Part shown: positions 1-4,550 of the stretch, piece after piece
How positions within the stretch are numbered: the first letter of the stretch is position 1
How the letters are laid out: each line of letters opens with the position of its first letter
NCBI GenBank assembly: GCA_030040955.1
Contig: JASHSH010000255.1
Location: 1-6,030 of the forward strand
From: Rhodospirillales bacterium
Lineage (GTDB): Bacteria > Pseudomonadota > Alphaproteobacteria > Rhodospirillales > Magnetospirillaceae
Reading direction: 5' to 3'
DNA: 6,030 bases
Program-made: the position numbers and the translations under genes
Notes under the pieces: generated by a model
What the model was told of the DNA's origin: nothing
The model's database searches: none
Seen by the model: the letters and a program-made list of their open reading frames with translations, nothing else

Positions 1-168
1 CGTTCGACCCGCCATAGATCGAGGTCTTGCGCCAGTTGAAATTGTGCGGCGCCACGGGCGGCGCGTAGCCGGGCTGGAACGGCGAGCCCATCGGACCCGA
101 CTACGCGCCGCCCGTGGCGCCGCACTATTTCAACTGGCGCAAGACCTCGATCTATGGCGGGTCGAACG
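1..168. repeat. 68-bp inverted repeat with 32-base spacer, probable fold-back artefact
   Basis: Bases 1-68 are the reverse complement of 101-168 with a single mismatch (T43 against T126). The spacer is 69-100. The right arm is the coding sequence for a highly conserved acyl-CoA dehydrogenase C-terminal segment that runs cleanly on to its stop at 212. The left arm puts an in-frame TAG at 66-68 directly before that coding sequence. A repeat of this kind within a conserved coding region, placed exactly at the sequence end, is what a template-switch, amplification chimera or assembly fold-back produces. A genuine genomic inversion is possible but less likely. Bases 1-68 should not be annotated as a gene. 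Confidence 0.85.
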
Positions 169-212
169 AAATCCAGCGCAATATCGTCGCCAAGCAGGTG
201 CTGGGCTTCTGA
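69..212 (+). CDS. Acyl-CoA dehydrogenase, C-terminal fragment (5' end missing)
   Basis: The frame ending at the TGA at 210-212 encodes about 47 residues. They contain FNWRKTSIYGGSNEIQRNI followed by AKQVLGF, the signature end of a FAD-dependent acyl-CoA dehydrogenase. This region packs against the flavin and, in classical members, carries the catalytic glutamate as YEGT; here the motif reads YGGS, so the base is not at that position. Such YGGSNEIQR enzymes are often the large partner of a two-subunit dehydrogenase, with the base elsewhere on the chain (family knowledge, applied by inference). The 5' part is lost: an in-frame TAG lies at 66-68, inside the inverted-repeat arm, so the break is probably technical and not a true pseudogene. 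It is followed two bases later by a second acyl-CoA dehydrogenase, which suggests one operon and a heteromeric enzyme. The exact substrate cannot be told. Confidence 0.85.
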   Translation, partial: PGWNGEPIGPDYAPPVAPHYFNWRKTSIYGGSNEIQRNIVAKQVLGF

Positions 213-214
213 AC

Positions 215-1342
215 ATGGAGCTGCGCAGCACCGAGGAGCAGAAGCTGCTCGCCGACAGCGTCGAGCGCTTCCTGGCCAAGGAATATCGCCGGCCGGGACG
301 CGCCGGACATTCCCGGCCCGACGGTCTCGACCGGGCGATGTGGTCCCGGATCGCCGAGCTGGGCTGGCTGGGCATCGGCATCGACGAGGCGCTGGGCGGG
401 GTGGGCGGCGGCGCGATCGAGACGGGAATCGTGATGGAGGGGATCGGCCGGCATCTGGTCGCAGAGCCGTATCTCGCGAGTTGCGTGGTGGCGGGCGGAC
501 TGCTGGTGGAAGCCGGAGCGGCGGAGGCGGCGCGCATCGCCGCCGGCGAGCTGGTCGCCGCTCTCGCGCACGCCGAGCCGCGCGGGCGCTACGATTTCGC
601 TCACGTCGAGACGCGGGCAGGTCCCGCGCCCGGAGGGTATCGCCTCGACGGACACAAGGCCGTGGTGCCATTCGGCGCGGAGGCCGAGCTGCTGCTGGTC
701 TCGGCGCGCATATCCGGGGCGTCGCGCGATACGGCCGGACTCGCGCTGTTCCGCGTGCCGCGCGGCGCGGCGGGACTGGGCGTGCGCGGCTACGCCACGG
801 CGGACGGGCTACGCGCGGCCGAGATCACGCTCGATGGCGTCACGGTCGGCGCGGACGCGGCGGTTGGCCCGGTTGGCGGCGCCTGGCCGCTTCTCGAACG
901 CGCGCGCGACCGCGCGCTGGTGGCGCTGGCTTGCGAGGCGGTGGGCGCGATGGACGCGCTCGTCGCGCTCACGCGGGACTATCTGCGCACGCGCAAGCAA
1001 TTCGGCGTGCCGATCGGCAGCTTCCAGGTGTTGCAACATCGTCTTGTCGACATGTACATGGCGGCCGGACTCGCCCGCTCGCTGACCGAGATGGCCGCGC
1101 GCGCGCTCGCCGATCCGGCCGAGGATGCGCGCGAGCGTGCCCGTCTCGCCGCCGCCGCCAAGGTGGAGGCCGGACGCGCCGGGCGCCTGGTCGGCCAGGA
1201 GGCGGTGCAGCTGCACGGCGGCATGGGAATGACCGACGAGCTGGTGGTCGGGCGCTATTTCAAGCGACTGACCATGATCGACCTCGCCTTCGGCGACGCC
1301 GACCATCATCGCCGCCGCTTCGCCGCGCTGGCGGCGGCCTGA
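215..1342 (+). CDS. Acyl-CoA dehydrogenase family protein, small-subunit (PimD-like) type
   Basis: A 375-residue flavoprotein of normal family length (about 370-400). The N-terminal helical domain covers roughly residues 1-115, the central beta domain 116-215, and the C-terminal four-helix domain 220-375. Flavin- and dimer-contact motifs are visible: RKQFG at 260-264, followed by PIGSFQVLQH, and AVQLHGGMGMT at 330-340. The tail (RLTMIDLAFGDADHHRRRF, 351-369) is that of the small partners annotated as pimeloyl-CoA dehydrogenase small subunit, and it has no YEGT-type glutamate. It would oxidise an acyl-CoA to the 2-enoyl-CoA and pass electrons to electron-transfer flavoprotein, probably as a heteromer with the protein encoded just upstream. 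The ATG at 215 starts two bases after the upstream stop, without a strong Shine-Dalgarno, so translation is probably coupled. A longer in-frame GTG start at 44 was rejected because its extra 57 residues overlap the upstream gene and the inverted repeat and show no family similarity. Family is certain; substrate is unknown. Confidence 0.95.
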   Translation: MELRSTEEQKLLADSVERFLAKEYRRPGRAGHSRPDGLDRAMWSRIAELGWLGIGIDEALGGVGGGAIETGIVMEGIGRHLVAEPYLASCVVAGGLLVEAGAAEAARIAAGELVAALAHAEPRGRYDFAHVETRAGPAPGGYRLDGHKAVVPFGAEAELLLVSARISGASRDTAGLALFRVPRGAAGLGVRGYATADGLRAAEITLDGVTVGADAAVGPVGGAWPLLERARDRALVALACEAVGAMDALVALTRDYLRTRKQFGVPIGSFQVLQHRLVDMYMAAGLARSLTEMAARALADPAEDARERARLAAAAKVEAGRAGRLVGQEAVQLHGGMGMTDELVVGRYFKRLTMIDLAFGDADHHRRRFAALAAA

Positions 1343-1348
1343 GGCGGA

Positions 1349-2410
1349 TCAGGGGCGGAGCACGGCGCGGCCGACCACGCGGCCGGCGCGCAGATCGTTG
1401 AGCGTTTGCTGCGCCTGATCCAGCGGGCGCGATTCCACCGGAATCGCGCCCAGCTTGCCGGCGCGGGCCAGCGCCATCAGCTCGATTAGTTCGGCGAGCG
1501 AGCCGACATAGGAGCCGATCAGCGAGATCGCGCGCAGCGGCAGCGTTGGCACCGCGAGCGAGACCGCGCCGCCGAACAGCCCGACCACGATCAGCCGGCC
1601 GCCCTTGCGCAGCGCGCCCATGCCGAATTCGAGGCTGGCCTGGCTGCCGACGAAGTCGATCGCCGCGGCCACCCCGCCGTCGGTCGCCTTGAGCAGCGAC
1701 TTGCGCGCATCGGGCGCGGTAGGATCGATGGCTTCACTCGCGCCGGCCTGCTTCGCGGCATCGCGTTTGCGCGCGTCCAAATCGGCGACGATGGGCGCCT
1801 TGCCCAGCACCGGCTCGGCGAGGCGCGCGGCGGCGAGCCCGACTCCGCCCGCGCCGAGGATCAGCAGCGGATCGCCGGGGCCGAGCGGGCCGGCCTTGCG
1901 CAGCGCGCTGTAGGCGGTCAGCCCCGAGCAGGCATAGGTGCAGGCCAGCTCCTCGGGCAGCGGCGCGTAGTCGATCAGGTAGCGCGGATGCGGCACCAGG
2001 ACATGGTCCGAGAACCCGCCGTCGGCCGACACGCCGAGCGCGCGCGGCTTCATGCAGAGATGCTCGTTGCCCGCCGCGCACAGCGAGCAGGAACCGCAGC
2101 CGATCCAGGGAAAAACGATCCGACGATCGCCCGGCCTCGCGCCGCTCGCGTCGGGACCGATCGCCACCACCTCGCCCGCGATCTCGTGGCCGAGGGTGCG
2201 GGGCAGCGCGACCCCGCGCGCGAGGTCGATCTTGTTGCCGCCGCCGAGATCGAAATACCCGTCCCAGATATGCAGGTCGGAATGGCACACCCCGCAGGCG
2301 GCCACACGCAGCAGCACCTCGGCGCCGGTCGGGACCGGCAGCGGATCGTCGAATTCGCGCAGCGGCTGGCCGAACGCGGCGACCTTGTAGCTGCGCAGGC
2401 TGGCGGCCAT
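1349..2410 (-). CDS. Zinc-dependent alcohol dehydrogenase (medium-chain dehydrogenase/reductase)
   Basis: A 353-residue, complete, soluble MDR-superfamily enzyme that interconverts an alcohol and its aldehyde or ketone with NAD(P). Catalytic zinc ligands are visible: Cys39 in CGVCHSD, His75 in LGHE, and Cys161 in YACSGLTAY. The structural zinc site is intact: Cys105, Cys108, Cys111 and Cys119. The Rossmann motif GAGGVG is at 186-191, and acidic Asp210/Asp212 after the second strand favour NAD over NADP. Between the two catalytic ligands lies a longer loop (GYFDLGGGNKIDLARG, 51-66) than in yeast-type enzymes, shared by a subgroup of proteobacterial homologues. The ATG at 2410 is chosen because AAGGAGG (2415-2421) precedes it by four bases; an in-frame TTG at 2428 would place that site inside the gene. 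The gene converges on the acyl-CoA dehydrogenase with 6 bp between stops. It may oxidise an alcohol or hydroxyl intermediate linked to the neighbouring acyl-CoA pathway, but convergent orientation makes that link weak. Confidence 0.95.
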   Translation of the reverse strand: MAASLRSYKVAAFGQPLREFDDPLPVPTGAEVLLRVAACGVCHSDLHIWDGYFDLGGGNKIDLARGVALPRTLGHEIAGEVVAIGPDASGARPGDRRIVFPWIGCGSCSLCAAGNEHLCMKPRALGVSADGGFSDHVLVPHPRYLIDYAPLPEELACTYACSGLTAYSALRKAGPLGPGDPLLILGAGGVGLAAARLAEPVLGKAPIVADLDARKRDAAKQAGASEAIDPTAPDARKSLLKATDGGVAAAIDFVGSQASLEFGMGALRKGGRLIVVGLFGGAVSLAVPTLPLRAISLIGSYVGSLAELIELMALARAGKLGAIPVESRPLDQAQQTLNDLRAGRVVGRAVLRP

Positions 2411-2414
2411 CTCC

Positions 2415-2421
2415 CCTCCTT
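2415..2421 (-). promoter_or_regulatory. Ribosome binding site of the alcohol dehydrogenase
   Basis: On the minus strand the sequence AAGGAGG lies four bases before the ATG at 2410. It decides the start codon: the six-residue longer TTG reading would bury this site within the coding sequence. Confidence 0.8.
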
Positions 2422-2470
2422 CCTGCAATCCTCGTCATGCCCGGCTCGATACGTCGGACCGCGGCGGCCA

Positions 2471-2517
2471 CCCCCACCCCCGCCCTCCCCGCGCAAGCGG
2501 GGGAGGGAGTTCTCCCT
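2471..2517. repeat. REP-like intergenic element: pyrimidine tract plus GC hairpin
   Basis: A run of CCCCCACCCCCG (2471-2482) leads into a stem, CCCTCCCCGC (2483-2492) pairing with GCGGGGGAGGG (2497-2507). The stem has one bulged G and a GCAA tetraloop (2493-2496). A second, mutually exclusive stem can form from AGGGA (2504-2508) and TCCCT (2513-2517). CCC-tract plus GC-hairpin modules of this kind recur between genes in many GC-rich alphaproteobacteria (general knowledge; copy number in this genome cannot be seen). There is no T-run on either strand, so it is not a classical intrinsic terminator. It could still stabilise the 3' end of the EAL-like transcript on the minus strand. Confidence 0.6.
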
Positions 2518-2548
2518 GGGTGCACGTCCCCTCTCCTATGACGGGGAG

Positions 2549-2566
2549 ATCGACGTATACGTCGAT
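2549..2566. promoter_or_regulatory. 18-bp perfect palindrome, candidate operator
   Basis: ATCGACGTA followed directly by its reverse complement TACGTCGAT, with no mismatch and no spacer. It lies about 140 bp before the alcohol dehydrogenase start (minus strand) and about 80 bp after the stop of the EAL-like gene. An 8-base core of it, ATACGTCG, recurs at 2449-2456, closer to the alcohol dehydrogenase start. A dimeric transcription factor site is plausible. No -35/-10 pair could be placed with confidence next to it, and the factor is unknown. Confidence 0.4.
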
Positions 2567-2647
2567 GGGTGGGGCGAATTCCGAGTCGAAACGTCTCAAG
2601 CAGACCCTAGCACGGCCGCGATGCGGGCGCGACCGGCGGGGGCCGGA

Positions 2648-4267
2648 TCAGCCATAGATGTCGGGGATGGTGAACTCGCGCACGCCGTGCGGCGTGTCGT
2701 CCTTGTCGACGATGGCGGAGCCCGAGAGATAGTCGAAACCCGACGCCAGCGCGGCGATCAGCAGGCTGGTGGTGGTGACGCCGTAGACATAGGTGCGCAG
2801 CCGCAGCGGCTGGACCGCGTCCATGTACTTGTCCATCGCCTTGATCAGATAGCGCTCGTCCTGCGGCTCGCGTCCGAGATCGACGCCGACCGCGTGCACG
2901 TTCGGGGTCTTGAAATGGTCGAAGGCGCGGTTGCCCAGGCCGACGCCGCAGGTCACCGCGCGGCAATAGGGCCGGAGCTGGCGCACGCGGTCGTCGACGC
3001 GCGCGGGCAGCAGATCGTCGGGCGTGCCGATCAGCGCGAGCACGAGGAAGCGGCGCACCTCGGGCGGAATCGAGGAGCAGAACTGGAGATACTTGTTGCG
3101 CACGTTCTTGCGTTCCAGCGAGAACCAATGCACCGGCACGTTGACCAGATAGGCGCTCTGCGCCGCGACCAGCTCCCTGATGCGCTCGGTCGCGCGCGCC
3201 AGCACGGGCAGGTCGAGCGTGACCGGCTCCTCGGTCTCCTCGAGCTCGGGCAGGAAGCGCGCCACCCCGCCCGGCGTCTCCACCGTCGGCTCGGCGACCT
3301 GGCCGACCAGGTTGCGGTTGGCGGCGCGCCACAGCGGCGCGAAGCGCAGCCCGTAGCCCTTCGGCAACTCGGTGTCGGCCGGCTCGAGCTTGACGATGTG
3401 GAAGGCGGACGCCATGGCGGCGAGCGCCTGATTGGAACGGTGCCGGACCGCCGGATCGGTCTCCTCCTCTTCCCGCGCCGGCTGGCGGCGAGTCGCGGAC
3501 TGGGCGGTGATCGGCACGGCGCCGCCCTCCTCCTCGCCCTCGCGGACCAGCTGCGAGATCGAGCGCTCGATCTCGTTGGCGATCGCCTTGCGCTTCATCT
3601 CGCCGAGCTCGCGGGTGAGGCCGGGGAACAGCAGGCACAGCCGGTTGCCGGGATAGTGGGTGCAGTAGCCGCCGGTGGCGAGGAACTCGTCGACGATGTT
3701 GTCGACCAGGTTCCACACCCGGCGCGGCAGGCGCTGGGCGGGGGTGGGCGCGCCGAACAGCACCTCGCCGAGGTCGATGACGTGAATCTGGTCGGGCCGC
3801 GCGCGGCTCTTGGCGCAGAGCGCGCGGAAAGTGGCCCAATCCACGCGGGTGGGCAGATCGTCCGCGCGTCCCGCCGGGCGGTCCTTCTTCTCCTCGGCCT
3901 TCTCCGGCTCCTGGGCGGGAAGCTCGCGCACGCAGCGCTCGACGGTCGAGATCACCACCGCGTGCTTCAGCTCCGCCGCCTTCCGCGGCAGCTTGCCGTA
4001 GTGGATGTCGATGACGCCCGGCGCCGGGCTCCAGTACAGCGCGCCGCCGGCGAGCACCTCGTCGAGCCCGAGCAGGACGCTGGCCACCAGCCGCTCGACC
4101 CCCCACTCCGTCTCGGGCAGGCCCTCGCCGACCATCATCACGAGATCGACCCGCAGGATGGTTCCCGCGGGAACCGTGGCGGGCTGCGCCGGCGCGGATT
4201 TGAGCCAATGGTCGGTCCACAGCGCGTCGAATTCCTTGCTGGTCCGCTCGCCCGCACCGGCCTTCAT
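2648..4267 (-). CDS. Degenerate GGDEF-like/EAL-like domain protein, probably catalytically inactive
   Basis: A 539-residue protein without signal peptide or membrane segment, so probably cytoplasmic. Residues 1-115 form an unassigned domain, followed by a charged linker (118-135). Residues 160-240 resemble a GGDEF fold (IHVIDLGEVL at 161, then YPGNRLCLLFPG at 205-216 where YGGDEF would be). A second acidic linker lies at 243-270. Residues 304-519 follow the EAL phosphodiesterase pattern. FAPLW (309-313) matches the QPI strand, but EAL becomes VAE at 324-326. LVLALIG (408-414) matches LVLEITE with Glu replaced by Ala411. CGVGLG (440-445) replaces DDFGTG, GVD (461-463) replaces KID, and FDYLSG (511-516) replaces the DYVQG motif. 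Only Asn376 of the metal-binding set remains. It should neither make nor break c-di-GMP; it may bind a nucleotide or act as a scaffold. The ATG at 4267 has AAGGAG at 4275-4280, seven bases upstream; an in-frame GTG at 4315 was rejected. The domain assignment rests on my own pattern alignment and not on a search. Confidence 0.75.
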   Translation of the reverse strand: MKAGAGERTSKEFDALWTDHWLKSAPAQPATVPAGTILRVDLVMMVGEGLPETEWGVERLVASVLLGLDEVLAGGALYWSPAPGVIDIHYGKLPRKAAELKHAVVISTVERCVRELPAQEPEKAEEKKDRPAGRADDLPTRVDWATFRALCAKSRARPDQIHVIDLGEVLFGAPTPAQRLPRRVWNLVDNIVDEFLATGGYCTHYPGNRLCLLFPGLTRELGEMKRKAIANEIERSISQLVREGEEEGGAVPITAQSATRRQPAREEEETDPAVRHRSNQALAAMASAFHIVKLEPADTELPKGYGLRFAPLWRAANRNLVGQVAEPTVETPGGVARFLPELEETEEPVTLDLPVLARATERIRELVAAQSAYLVNVPVHWFSLERKNVRNKYLQFCSSIPPEVRRFLVLALIGTPDDLLPARVDDRVRQLRPYCRAVTCGVGLGNRAFDHFKTPNVHAVGVDLGREPQDERYLIKAMDKYMDAVQPLRLRTYVYGVTTTSLLIAALASGFDYLSGSAIVDKDDTPHGVREFTIPDIYG

Positions 4268-4413
4268 CGCGCGGCTCCTTCGCGGCCTCGGTTTTCCGCC
4301 GCCCGTGGGGTGCACGCCACCATGCCATCGAGCGCTCGCTCGGCGGCAATCGGACGGCCGCCCGACCCGGGCGGACCACGCCTCATCCGACCTTCCCGAC
4401 CCTTGGCCCTCAT
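4264..4413 (-). CDS. Possible small basic protein (49 residues), translationally coupled to the EAL-like gene
   Basis: ATG at 4413 is preceded on the minus strand by a strong purine-rich site, GGGAGGG (4421-4427), seven bases upstream. The frame runs 49 codons and its stop overlaps the start of the EAL-like gene as ATGA (4264-4267), the classic coupling arrangement. The product starts MRAKGREGRMRRG, is arginine/glycine-rich, has one cysteine and no recognisable domain. Third-position GC is visibly lower than in the neighbouring genes, which argues against a long-conserved protein. It could equally be a leader ORF or chance frame in a structured 5' untranslated region. Start signal and overlap are seen; that it is translated is inference. 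Confidence 0.35.
   Translation of the reverse strand: MRAKGREGRMRRGPPGSGGRPIAAERALDGMVACTPRAAENRGREGAAR
4358..4374 (-). other. GC hairpin in the leader of the EAL-like gene
   Basis: Seven perfect base pairs, CCGCCCG against CGGGCGG, around a three-base loop (4365-4367). A 10-bp palindrome CGAGCGCTCG follows at 4329-4338. Both lie in the transcript upstream of the EAL-like start and inside the possible small ORF. They could modulate translation of the downstream gene, but in such GC-rich sequence some stems arise by chance. Confidence 0.35.
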
Positions 4414-4525
4414 ATTCCTTCCCTCCCTTCGAGGATGGTCGGCAACTGCTCGGTCCATCTTACAATTTGTTGACGCCGCGCCGGGCCAAATTGAGGTTCG
4501 CGCATGGCTGCGGTGCGGCTGTCGC

Positions 4526-4541
4526 GGCGAATTGTTTCGCC
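4526..4541 (-). terminator. Weak hairpin after the repeat-protein gene
   Basis: GGCGAA pairs perfectly with TTCGCC across a four-base loop, ten bases after the stop of the repeat-protein gene on the minus strand. The six-pair stem has no T-run after it, so if it ends transcription it does so inefficiently or with help. The rest of the 4414-4550 spacer holds a 6-bp inverted repeat (CAATTT at 4463, AAATTG at 4488) and a TAAGAT hexamer (4457-4462, minus strand). No well-spaced -35 box is seen. Confidence 0.25.
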
Positions 4542-4550
4542 CTGCGCAAT

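Noticed and set aside
44..214. 57-residue N-terminal extension of the small-subunit acyl-CoA dehydrogenase from GTG at 44
   Set aside because: It overlaps the upstream dehydrogenase coding region and the inverted repeat, and family proteins begin where the ATG at 215 does.
154..1401. Second long plus-strand frame overlapping the acyl-CoA dehydrogenase
   Set aside because: It is Arg/Gly-rich shadow sequence in another frame of a gene with clear family motifs.
4268..4315. 16-residue extension of the EAL-like protein from GTG at 4315
   Set aside because: The ATG at 4267 has a well-spaced AAGGAG and an ATGA overlap, while the extension is Arg/Pro/Gly-rich with no ribosome site noted.
4457..4489. 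Sigma-70 promoter on the minus strand before the small ORF (TTGGCC and TAAGAT)
   Set aside because: The two boxes are 21 bases apart, too far for a standard promoter, and the -35 match is weak.
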